Assembly (NCBI GenBank): GCA_002104895.1 | Contig: MCFG01000050.1 | Location: 175,001 to 239,000, forward strand | Direction: 5' to 3' | Source: Anaeromyces robustus | Lineage: Eukaryota; Neocallimastigomycota; Neocallimastigomycetes; Neocallimastigales; Neocallimastigaceae | Length of the DNA: 64,000 bases | Shown here: positions 1-11,262 of the stretch, in pieces | Layout: every line of letters starts with the position of its first letter | Position numbering within the stretch: position 1 is the first letter of the stretch | Notes under the pieces: model-generated | Told to the model about the DNA's origin: nothing | Database searches by the model: none | Seen by the model: only the letters and a program-made list of their open reading frames with translations | Made by a program: the position numbers and the translations under genes

Positions 1-1648
<1,648 letters not shown>

Positions 1649-1663
1649 TTAGTTTCAAAAGAA

Positions 1664-2636
1664 ATGGAAATGAATAACAAAAAATTGTCGTTGCGAAATG
1701 AGGGATTTGATGAGCTCGCTTCATCGGACGCGTCGTCGAAGTTCCTTACTTTAGGGGTTAATAGAGAAATAGATATAGAAGAGTATAAAGATGATTTACT
1801 GCCAAAAGAAATAAGTTCAGCTATAAGCTTTTTGATAAATGGAAAAGATTCAGTACCAACTGATGAGCGTATTTTGTTTTTTTTAAAAAGTTTATTGATT
1901 TTAGACAAAGCTAGCAAAGAGTTGATTTTTGAAGTCTCCGACAAACTTTCAGAATATGCTAGTTATTATGATCCTGATCCTTACAGTGAAAGCTTGCATC
2001 GCATATATACGACGGGAAAAAATGAATATTTGAAGTTATTCACAGAAGAAAGATTTCGCGATATGCAATTGGTTTTGGAGTTTAGTAAAATAGCAAGAAT
2101 TCATAATAGTGGCTGCAAAAGAGACTTTGCAGACATTCTTGAAAGTTTGAAAATGATTGTTAATGTGGCATTTGGAGAAGAAAATCAAACTTTACTAAAC
2201 AAGTTTAAAATACTATATCGCAAAATGATTAGGGAGTGAGAATATGTGGAGATGATATTTATTGATCCTCTGTTTTTTCTTTGTTTCTAGCTTTGGTGTG
2301 GAAACATTGAGTGCTGAACACTCTTTTAAGCTGTTATGGGAATATCAAGGTGATATAGGAAGGAATATAGAGGTATTTACTTTTGATGTCGATCGGTTGA
2401 TTCGTACTACAAAGCACTTGATTGGAAGTAAACATATACTGGACATATCAAAAGTTGGAAAACAGCTTCCCGAGGACTTCAAACAGTCCAGAAAAAGTCG
2501 AGCTTTTAAGTTTTTGAGAGAGCTGTATTGCCTAAATAATAATGAATTGGACATGCTATGGGAGATATGTACACTCTCAGAAATGCAAATATTGTGCTTT
2601 GGACAGCATAAGGCATTAATAATAAATAATAAATAA
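1664..2636 (+). CDS. Orphan two-exon protein of unknown function
   Basis: I read two exons, 1664-2235 and 2291-2636, joined by a 55-nt phase-2 intron (donor GTGAGA, acceptor TTTCTAG preceded by a pyrimidine-rich tract). The spliced product is about 305 residues. The join keeps the frame: the exon 1 reading frame would stop at 2237, just inside the intron. No domain is recognised. The protein is mostly charged helix-like sequence, without signal peptide or membrane segments, ending in a short Asn/Lys tail that runs into an AAT repeat. Base and codon use are unlike most of the window (TCG, GCG, CGC, GTC and GAC codons appear), resembling the retroelement tail at 2973-4088. It may be horizontally acquired, or cargo or a fragment of a mobile element. 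The start is the first ATG after the satellite; a second ATG lies two codons on. Confidence 0.6.
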
Positions 2637-2760
2637 TAAATAACAATAAATAAATAAAAAATAATAATTATATATATATATATATAAATATATATATATA
2701 TACATATATATATAAATAAAGAAAAAGAAAAGAAAAATAAAGAAATCATTAAGTATATTG

Positions 2761-2805
<45 letters not shown>

Positions 2806-2972
2806 GCAATAAAATAATGAAAACTTTATTTAAATTTAATTTAAAAAGTACATGTTATAAAGTAATTGTACATATTAAAACTTAATCTAATAAAGAATAA
2901 TAATTTATTATTTAATAGATAGTAATAATTTATAATTACTTCATATGGTATAGTGTATATTATTAAATTAAA
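2637..2972. other. Low-complexity spacer with 42-bp poly(T)
   Basis: AAT and AT repeats are followed by a poly(T) run at about 2763-2804. The poly(T) lies beside the 3' end (low-coordinate side) of the minus-strand retroelement remnant. It could be its poly(A) tail read on the other strand, although about 170 bp separate them. No gene is seen. Confidence 0.6.
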
Positions 2973-4088
2973 TCAAGTTGGAAAGTTATTATCATTATTA
3001 GATGCGTGTGACCTACTGTCTTGTCCTACTGAATTGTCAGCTTCGACGCTCTTGGTTAGATTGTTGGGATACCTATTGAATAATGACCAGATCTGGCCAC
3101 TAACAGTAGGCATAATTCTAAGTAAAAGTGCGGATGTACGTACCAAAAGTGGAACATCCGAAAAGGTGCTAGGTTTAAGTTGCGCCTTACAAAGACTGTT
3201 CCACTCCTCTTTCCCCAAGTTATAATGATTAACTCTTCCACCAAGAAGGAAATAATATACCCTACTCCATTCCAACGAGTTGGAATGAAAATTTACCCCA
3301 CTTGAAGCATTACTAACTAAATTATTATAATTAATACTATTATTTAAACTATTATTATTGTTGTTGATACTATAACTGAAAGTATTATTTAAGTTGTAAG
3401 TTAAACTAACATAATGAATAAAACTATTAGAAACTAAGAAAGTACTATTTCGTGAAGAATTCTCCAAGGAGGAGAAATTGTTGAAGTAATTAAAACCAAA
3501 AAAAATGTTGTTGATAGTTAAATTATTAATGAATTGAGAGTAGTTGTATAGAAAATATGTAGATAAGCTAGTACTATTACTATTACTAACATTATTAATA
3601 TTACTATTATCATTGCTATTACCATTATTATTACTATTAATATTAATATTACTATTACTACTGCTATTATTATTATAGATATTATCATAAATATTATTAT
3701 TGTAGTTATTATTAAAATTATTAGAAAAGTTGATATTATCAGAACTAACTAAAGGTTTTCGATTAACATACAAATAAATGGTTTCAAGATTGCCAAATAA
3801 CTTAGAACGCCAATGATCGAATGTTGGGCATTCTAAAATCCAATGTTCGAAGGTTTGACTACCGCCTTTACAACAAGGACAGTAATCAGGGCAAGAGTCG
3901 GATACAAGTTTAGCGGCTTTAGCAATTTCACTATTGAATTTATAACCACTACGTATTTTGAGGAGCCAATTAAAGCCATAAGCCAAGTTAGGGTATTCAA
4001 GTTCAAGATGTAAATAATCACGAGATAATTCAAGGTGATTATCACAATAGGTAACAGCTTTAACGGAGTCTTTTTTAGTATATTGCAT
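2973..4088 (-). mobile_element. 3' tail of a LINE-type (non-LTR) retrotransposon ORF, 5'-truncated
   Basis: An uninterrupted 371-residue reading frame matches what is expected at the C-terminus of non-LTR retrotransposon polyproteins. Near residues 70-87 there is a CX2CX8HX4C zinc-knuckle (C70, C73, H82, C87, within CPCCKGG and EHWILECP), typical of the zinc-binding region that follows reverse transcriptase. No reverse transcriptase or endonuclease domain is present upstream, so the copy is 5'-truncated. Residues about 115-255 are an Asn/Ser-rich insert made by AAT/AAC-type repeat growth, dividing the zinc-knuckle block from a conserved C-terminal block (YYFLLGGRVNHY). Two more decayed copies occur at 12118-12424 (minus) and 52450-52760 (plus) with the same motifs. 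The call rests on the zinc-knuckle pattern and the multi-copy nature; the clade is not determinable. Confidence 0.65.
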
Positions 4089-5082
4089 TCTAAAATGAAT
4101 ATTTTCTATTTATAGTTGTAAATATTAAGATTAAAATTTATTTATATTGATTTTTTTTCAACTTTTTCTGTATATTAAAATTATATTTATAATAAAATAT
4201 AAATGAATTTAAAAAGAATGTAATTTATTTTTTCCTAAATTTCATTTAATATTATATACCAATATATATATAAACTATCAATATTTAAAGAAATATTTCA
4301 TAACAATAACTATTGTTTATTATTATATCTATTTATTTTATCTATTACTTTGCATTTAAAAATTAGTAAATATATTTAACGAAAAGTTTTACTAATAAAA
4401 TAAAATTTATTCAACTAATTCAATTATACAATATATAAAAAATAATTTTTAAATTAATTTCGACAATAACCATAAAAAGAATAAAAACATTTCTAAATTT
4501 TTTTAGAATAAAAATAAATTTTTATATACCATAAAAATCATAAAACATTTCTATTAAAATTATTTATGGTTAAATTTTCATAAAAATATAAATCATGAAT
4601 TTATACAAAAATTCAAAATTATAAATTTAAAATTCATAAAATTATTAAAACATTTCTATCATACCATTTTGATATTCTTTTAATCATATTACTTCCTTTT
4701 AAATTGGTTTAACATAATTCAAATTGACGATTAAATAATTTTTAAAAATAATTTCTAAAAAAATATTTCCTTTAAATCATTTTATATCTGTATTTTCACT
4801 TATATTATCCTCATTAAAAGAGTCTAAAAAAAAATTATGATTTTAAATAAATATAGATTTCCAATTTTATTTAAGTTTTACTTTCATATTTAATTCAATT
4901 TAACAAATTCCTCCATAATCTATATTTGTCCTTAATAAAAATACAATAATTTCTTTTTTTGGTACTCCAAAATTTTAAAAATAAATTAATTGTAAATTTT
5001 TAGTTGTCACTCTATGAAATTCAAAATTATTTATTAAATAATTTTTTTCATTCTAAGCTCTTATTACATATATTTATTAAAT
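4089..5082. other. AT-rich spacer, no gene seen
   Basis: About 1 kb of AT-rich sequence separates the retroelement tail from the 3' end of the eL33 gene. No open frame, RNA gene or long tandem repeat stands out. Confidence 0.5.
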
Positions 5083-6148
5083 TTAGATGTTGGATGGGTA
5101 CATCATCTTTTTTTAATAATTATGAATTTAAATATAAAAATAATAATAAATAATAAAAAATAAGATTAATACAATTTAAAATATATTTAATAACATAATA
5201 ATAAAATTTACAAATCTATAATTTTTTATCTTTTTTTTTATATATCAAAATATTGCTCTTATACTTACAACACGAACTTGGGCACCAATGGCTCTTGGTG
5301 GGAGGTTAGTTCTACATATTATAATTTTTAATTTTAAAATATCAGCTTTACAATACCTTTTTTTATAACATTTTTTTAATATTTATAAATTTACCTGAAC
5401 TTAGCTTTAACAACACCACTGTTACCGTGAGTAGCAGTAATTCTACCCCAGATAACTCTAACCTTAGAACCGTTAACTTCCTTAGAGGCTCTGTAGACGT
5501 AAGCAACACGTTTACCAAGATAGAAGAGAGAGTCCTTGGTAGTGTTTACGTTTTCAATTTGAAGTAAACTATTTTATTATAATCATATATTAATTATATT
5601 GATATATATAATTATTTATTAATACTTCCATACCATTCATGAAAATAATATCCTATTTTTTTTTTCAATTTTATATGTTTTATGTGTGTAATTATTTCGA
5701 TTAATTATTACCTAGTGTGGAGTCTTTGGTTGTGCTTGGAGCGCTTGTATCCTAAGAAACGAGCTTTGGAGTAAAGACTAATAATATATATTGTTTAAAT
5801 GATAAAAAAATATAGATTAATATATAATACATTTATATCATTTGTCACAATATTTATCGTTATACATAAAAATAGAAAGAAAAAAAAATCAAACATCTTA
5901 AAAGGGTAAAACACATATACTACAAGTTATTAACAACACAATATATATAACAATATATAAAGATATGTTTTATTATATATATAACATATTAACATATCAT
6001 CAACACAACATAATCAATACAACATATACATAATGGTTCTATATATTTAAACTTTATTTATATATAGTGACCATCACATCCATCTATCTTTTTTATTCAT
6101 TCATTCATTCATCATTCATAATAATTAGACTCACCGAACAGTAGCCAT
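5083..6148 (-). CDS. RPL33: 60S ribosomal protein eL33 (RPL35A/Rpl33), five exons
   Basis: Exons on the minus strand are 6148-6135, 5777-5712, 5568-5395, 5311-5269 and 5106-5083, all with GT...AG introns and consistent phase. They give a 106-residue protein, normal for eL33 of the large ribosomal subunit. Family motifs are clear: [10 protein letters not shown] early, [14 protein letters not shown] in the middle, [31 protein letters not shown] and the C-terminal MYPSNI. The first coding exon is only 14 nt and the last only 24 nt, so open-reading-frame scans miss the gene. Codons are the most GC-rich of the window (CTC, CTT, AAG, GGT), as expected for a highly expressed gene. A TATAG just upstream of the ATG, with a GGGTAATA near 6225, hints at a further intron in the 5' untranslated region, which I cannot confirm. 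Confidence 0.95.
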
Positions 6149-6990
6149 TTCACTATAAAATATATGTAAATGTTCGAAAAGGAAGAGTAAAAAAAGGTTT
6201 AAATTTTTCTTCTTATTATTACCCATTGAATATTGAGATCTTATTGGATAATAATTTAAGCCACTTTCATATATTATTGATAATTAATTCATTTATTTTA
6301 ATATTATTGGTTAATTTACATTACTATATAATAATACATTTAAAAATATAATGTATACATATTGTTACAATATTTTAAAAATTACAATATTTTAAATTTA
6401 ATTTATATTTTATTTTAAAAAACAAAAATTGATCTTATTTAATTAATATTTATTTTAATTATTATTAATTAATTTTTTATTATGAAATGTTAAAATGTGT
6501 TTCAACATTTTTGGTATAATTAATTAAAGATGGTATTTATTTAAACTAAATCTTATTACCTAAATATATATATTGTATTCAATAGCATTCAATTAAAAAT
6601 TTAAAATTTTTATATAGATGTAATATTTTAAATAATTACTTAATATAAAATTTAAATAATAAAAAAATTAAAGAGTATAAAATAAATAGAATTTTATAAT
6701 TTTTTTAAAATAAATATTTTAAGTAAAATAAAAAAGGAAAGGGTTATTATATTATTTAAATAAATATTCATCATTTATATTAAAAAAGTCTTATAATTAA
6801 TTGTATTACTTTCTTTTCTAAAAAATGATAGGGTATTCATATTAAAATTACCATTAATTAAACTAATTTTATTATTATTTAGTAATCTAAATATAGAAAA
6901 CTATTTATAAAAGCATTAAATTGATTACTCATTGTACCTATATTTTGCTAAATAATATATCTTGTAAATAATGAATTACTTGTAATTGTA
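6149..6990. other. AT-rich spacer upstream of eL33
   Basis: Promoter and 5' leader region of the minus-strand eL33 gene followed by AT-rich sequence. A TTCATTCATTCATTCATCATTC run at 6097-6118 lies close to the start codon. No other gene is seen. Confidence 0.45.
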
Positions 6991-7811
6991 TAACACATCT
7001 TTACTGTAACTATTTTTCAGCTTTTTGATATAAATCCCTAAATACATTTTCAATTTTTGATATTCAAGCTTCTACACTCATACTATCATCATTTTATATC
7101 TTTTTTAATCTGGAATAATATTAATAATACTCATTTCTTCTTTTTATTTATTTTTAAAGCCTTTAGAATCATATTGCTTTTCATTTCGATCATTTGTTAA
7201 TTGATCAGAATTACCAATTATTACTTTTAGAGATTTATTAGTATTTGGATCTTTAATAATATTACCATTATTATTTCCTGATGATATAATTAATAACGTT
7301 TATTGCTTATTAAAATTATTGTATGGACTACAACTAATCTTTATTAAATTAATAAGAAAATGAAAATTTTTATTATATTCATTTTTTTTTTTTTTTTTGA
7401 ATTAATACTTTATATAATTAATTAATTATTTTAATTATATTTGCGTCATTACCACTAGCAATACATAACGGAGAATAGTTTTCAAAGATGTTTTTATATT
7501 TGATATAAATCTTTTCATCATTAGTTATAAAATTAACAATAGAATTTGATTTATTTCTTTTCTCTTTAATTAATAAAACTTTAAACTTTTTTAGAAATTT
7601 TTATTTTATTTTTATAATATATAAGTAAATTTATAATAAATTCATTATCATACTTAAAATATTTATCAAATTCATAGTCTCTATAGAAATTATATTTTTC
7701 TAAAAATTCATTTAAAGTTTCTTTTAAATTATCTATTTTAAATGCTTTTACTTGATCAAAAATTAATAGTTTTATATCATTAAAATTAAAATTTCCTTTA
7801 TTATTATACAT
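6990..7811 (-). pseudogene. Decayed ankyrin-repeat-like gene
   Basis: The minus strand carries a coding-like 76-residue start (7811-7581, MYNNKGNFNFND...) that stops after KISKKV. It continues in another frame with a stretch rich in charged residues (SNSIVNFITNDEKIYIKYKN) and then YSPLCIASGNDANIIKII, which has the look of an ankyrin-repeat helix pair. Further fragments (IIKDPNTNKSLKVIIGN, SVEA followed by a stop, ISKIENVFRDLYQKAEK) follow down to about 6990, separated by stops and frameshifts. Large ankyrin-repeat families are common in gut fungi, but the assignment here is an inference from a few short blocks. The head of this gene is duplicated in inverted orientation at 8309-8536. Confidence 0.45.
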
Positions 7812-8536
7812 GTCATACTCTTTAAAAAGTTTTATTGTTTAAATTATTTATTTATAATATAACTATTTTATTTTATAATTATATTACTTTTTTATTGTTT
7901 AAAATAAATGCATTAATATCTTTATATAAATTAAAATATTATTAGCAACATAAATTTAATTTTATATTACTATTTTTCACATAAAGAATTTCAGTGAAAC
8001 ATACATATTAATCTCTCTTATTAAAATTCTTTATGTAAATAATAACAATTCTAACTTTTTTTTATAAATAAATGATTTATTATTTAAGAGAGATTAATAT
8101 GTGTTTTCACTGAATCTTAAAAACTTTGGAATAATCAAAATTAAAATAAATATTTATTGAAAAAATAATATTTATTAAAAAAATATTTATCGATAATTTA
8201 TGATTTTCTATTAAATCTAATAGATATTAATATTTTTTTTTTTTTTTATTTTGAATATTTTATTTTTAATTATCTAATATTTATTATTATATATTATATT
8301 ATATTTTTGTTGCTAATAATATTTTAATTTATATAAAGATATTAATGCATTTATTTTAAACAATAAAAAAGTAATATAATTATAAAATAAAATAGTTATA
8401 TTATAAATAAATAATTTAAATAATAAAACTTTTTAAAGAGTATGACATGTATAATAATAAAGGAAATTTTAATTTTAATGATATAAAACTATTAATTTTT
8501 GATCAAGTAAGAGCATTTAAAATAGATAATTTAAAA
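7722..8536. repeat. 228-bp inverted duplication with 359-bp spacer
   Basis: Sequence 7722-7949 reappears as its reverse complement at 8309-8536, nearly base for base. Both arms are 228 bp. They include the first 30 codons of the ankyrin-like pseudogene (MYNNKGNFNFND; one visible difference changes Lys to Arg) and about 130 bp upstream of its start. Beyond 8536 the right copy becomes unrelated sequence, so the plus-strand reading frame starting at 8447 is a promoter-plus-head fragment rather than a gene. The two arms face each other and could form a long hairpin. Confidence 0.85.
7992..8112. mobile_element. Putative hAT-like MITE (121 bp)
   Basis: The element begins CAGTGAAAC and ends TTTTCACTG. 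Its terminal inverted repeats are about 28 bp, differing by small indels between CAGTGAAAC...ATTAATCTCTCTTA and the reverse complement of TAAGAGAGATTAATATGTG...CACTG. It has no coding capacity. CAGTG...CACTG ends are usual for hAT-superfamily non-autonomous elements. A clean 8-bp target duplication is not evident (flanks AAGAATTT and AATCTTAA are only similar). It sits in the spacer of the larger inverted duplication. Confidence 0.5.
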
Positions 8537-8650
8537 AATATAACCGTTATAGAATATTCTTATATATCATGCTGTATTACTCATAACTCAATAAAATATA
8601 GTTATTTTAACGGTATAAAAATTATTAAAAATTATTTAATATTGAATTGA

Positions 8651-9534
8651 ATGTATTATTATATATATTGTTTTCAATATTATATATTATTTATTATTAA
8701 ATTGCATTTGCTTGTTTATTACAAGAATAATTTTAAATCAAGTATCCTCTTTTTTCTAATGCTAATTTATTTAATTATGTTTTATATTTTATTAATACTT
8801 AAAATATTTTATCTATGAATTATCTAAGCCCTATTCAATTATATAATTGATCATAGATTATTTATTTCTTTTATTCTTTTTCTAAAAACTTTATTAATTA
8901 TACTTTTATTTTTTTTCAAAGTTTTATCATTATAATTTTTTCTGTAAATTTTTTTAAAATTTTCAATTGTACGTATTTATGTAATTATAAACCACAGTTA
9001 GATTAAAATACAATTAAATTCATAAAAAGAAATTTCATATATAACCAAATATATTATATAAATATATTATAATAAATATATATCATATTTCAATTTAAAA
9101 TATAATATAAATAAATAAACTATATTTTCATATATATTAAAAAATATAACAAAAACTTTTAAATATTTATTATAATATTATTTATATAATAATACTGTGT
9201 TTACATAATATCTATAGATTTACAATAAAATTATTTTTATTATTAGTTATAGTTTTAGAGTTTTTTGTATTATTAATTAAAATATTTATGTGGAAAAGTA
9301 ATAATATATTCATGTGTTATATACCATTAAATTATTACGTCACGATAAAATATATAAATAGACATTTTTTATCATAAATTTATTCTGTGTAATTTGTGTA
9401 ATTACCATATTTTTTAAATAATAAATAAACTTTATATTATTATATCATTAGAAAAAATATAAATCATCCAAAAAAAATTCAGCAAATATAAAAGATTATA
9501 ATATTATAAAAATAATTAAATATCAATTGATAAA
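8651..9534. other. AT-rich spacer upstream of the two-repeat protein gene
   Basis: About 880 bp of AT-rich DNA, with short runs of TTTATT and ATATAA but no supported gene. A somewhat less AT-rich block near 9330-9350 (ATTACGTCACG) contains a CRE-like TACGTCA; whether it acts as a site is unknown. Confidence 0.4.
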
Positions 9535-10146
9535 ATGGAAGTTTCAAAACCATATAATATTACATATGAAGGTGCTCATGAATTTACAGAAGAGGAAGGT
9601 TTGGCTAAGTGCTGCAGAAATGATGTAATTGTTACTATAGGAGAAAAAAAGTGTTACTTATATGTTACTGATATGGAAAGATTAAAAGTAGATTTTTATG
9701 GAGAATATAACAGCTCTAGTTATTATGCAACTGATCCTAATACGATTATAGTAAAGGAAGTTTCTTATGCTGAAATAGAAAAGACAGTTAAAAATTTGTT
9801 TGAAAAAAAATATTTTGATTTAATTGGATATACCATTAAAAAGGAAGTTTCAGAACCTTATAATATTATATATGAAAATGACCAAGAAATTTCAGAATAT
9901 GATGCTTTAAATAATGGCTTCAGAAATGATGTAATTGTTGCTATAGGAAATAAGAATTATAAGTTATATATTACTGATATAGAGAGATTAGAACAAGATT
10001 ATTATGCAGAAATTGAAAACAATGGTATTTATTCAAGTAAACCTAATATGATAGTAGTAAAGAAAGTTACTAAAGCTGAAATAGAAAATACAATTAAACA
10101 TATGATTAACGAAGGATTCTTTAATGATTTTGGATATATGAATTAA
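9535..10146 (+). CDS. Two-copy tandem-domain protein, unknown family
   Basis: Intronless gene of 203 residues made of two tandem copies of a domain of about 100 residues (residues 2-103 and 104-203). The repeated landmarks are EVS(K/E)PYNI at the start, RNDVIV(T/A)IG in the middle, LY(V/I)TD(M/I)ERL, and a PN(T/M)I(I/V)VK(E/K)V strand followed by the AEIE(K/N)T(V/I)K helix. About half the residues are identical between copies by eye. The pattern suggests a small mixed beta/alpha fold. There is no signal peptide or membrane segment. Absence of introns, absence of Asn tracts and the compact domain resemble small bacterial proteins, and transfer from rumen bacteria is common in gut fungi, but I do not recognise the family and cannot assign a function. 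Confidence 0.75.
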   Translation: MEVSKPYNITYEGAHEFTEEEGLAKCCRNDVIVTIGEKKCYLYVTDMERLKVDFYGEYNSSSYYATDPNTIIVKEVSYAEIEKTVKNLFEKKYFDLIGYTIKKEVSEPYNIIYENDQEISEYDALNNGFRNDVIVAIGNKNYKLYITDIERLEQDYYAEIENNGIYSSKPNMIVVKKVTKAEIENTIKHMINEGFFNDFGYMN

Positions 10147-10806
10147 ATGTAAATATTAATTTTAAACATAAATTTTTAAGAAAGTTTTATTTATTTATTT
10201 ATTTATTTATTTATATATCTTTTAATAATTAATAAAAGATATTATATTCTTATTTACTAATCCAATATAAAAATATTAAATTTTATAACTTTAACAAAAT
10301 TTCTTAAAATAAGTGATATATTTTAAGTCTTTATTTATTTAATATTTCCAATTGTATTTTCAAATTATATACATTTAATATTAATTTGTAATATTTAAAA
10401 TTGTTTATTTTTATGTAAAAATTCAAATGTTAAAATTATTCCATTATTATTATTATTCATTTTATTTGTATATCAATTACTTTCATCAATATTACCATTT
10501 TTTATTATCATATTATTAATGTATAATAGTTTATATTTTAATTTTATTTTTGTATATTAAAATTTCAAATTTTATTATTTAAAATTATTTGAAATAAAAT
10601 ATTATATTCCATTCATTTAGACCAATTCATTTTTCATTCTACTAGTACATGATACATGTAGTATTATTTAATATATAAACATCATTTAATAAAAGCCTCT
10701 ATAGGTATTCTAATCAAAACTATATGATTATTTGAATTTTATGAACAAGAGACACAAAATTTATTAATAAATTATATTTCTATTAATATCATACAATCAA
10801 CCATAA
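10147..10806. other. AT-rich spacer, no gene seen
   Basis: A short TTTA repeat at about 10186-10212 follows the stop of the upstream gene. The rest is AT-rich without a gene. Confidence 0.45.
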
Positions 10807-11262
10807 TTATTTAATTAATATTACTCCATGGTTGATCAAATATTCTTCTACTTTTTTATTATAATTATTACTCAGATCGATATTGGCAGATTCTGATTGA
10901 TTGTGCCTAAGTGAAGAGAAATTATATTTATGATTTCTTTTACTAACCTTAAGAATGCTAACAGAAGCTTTTTTTAATTTCTTCACTAAGATTTGGTGAA
11001 CTTTGTTTATTTCATCTGAAGATCCACAAATTTTTATTTTTATAAAAGTATCATTGGAATAAGTAATACGTTTGATCGATGTTACAGAAATCTCAACATT
11101 TGTAAGGTACTTTTCCAAGAATTTCCACATCTTTTTAATAGGCCAAGAACATAGGTAGCGAATATAAAAAAGAGCAGTTTCTTCCAGAGGAATATCATAA
11201 CAGCAAGAACCTCTAGTAATATAATTAACACTTTTACAGTAGTCAGACATACTAATAATCAA
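10807..11262 (-). CDS. Orphan 151-residue protein
   Basis: Intronless frame with codon use richer in G and C than its surroundings. It is basic and Cys-containing (CKS, SCCYD, CSW near the N-terminus). A central segment (ISVTSIKRITYSNDTFIKIK) is followed by a Lys-rich helix-like part (HQILVKKLKKAS) and a polar tail. The ITYSNDTFIKIKICGSS pattern with alternating hydrophobics could be a beta strand pair of a nucleic-acid-binding fold, as in some retroelement first ORFs; this is a guess. A second ATG lies five codons after the first. It lies about 850 bp from a decayed LINE tail on the same strand, so a retroelement origin is possible. Confidence 0.5.
   Translation of the reverse strand: MIISMSDYCKSVNYITRGSCCYDIPLEETALFYIRYLCSWPIKKMWKFLEKYLTNVEISVTSIKRITYSNDTFIKIKICGSSDEINKVHQILVKKLKKASVSILKVSKRNHKYNFSSLRHNQSESANIDLSNNYNKKVEEYLINHGVILIK

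Noticed and set aside
8447-8650. 67-residue plus-strand frame MYNNKGNFNFND...
   Set aside because: It is only the inverted duplicate of the pseudogene head, after which the sequence becomes unrelated; treated as part of the inverted repeat.
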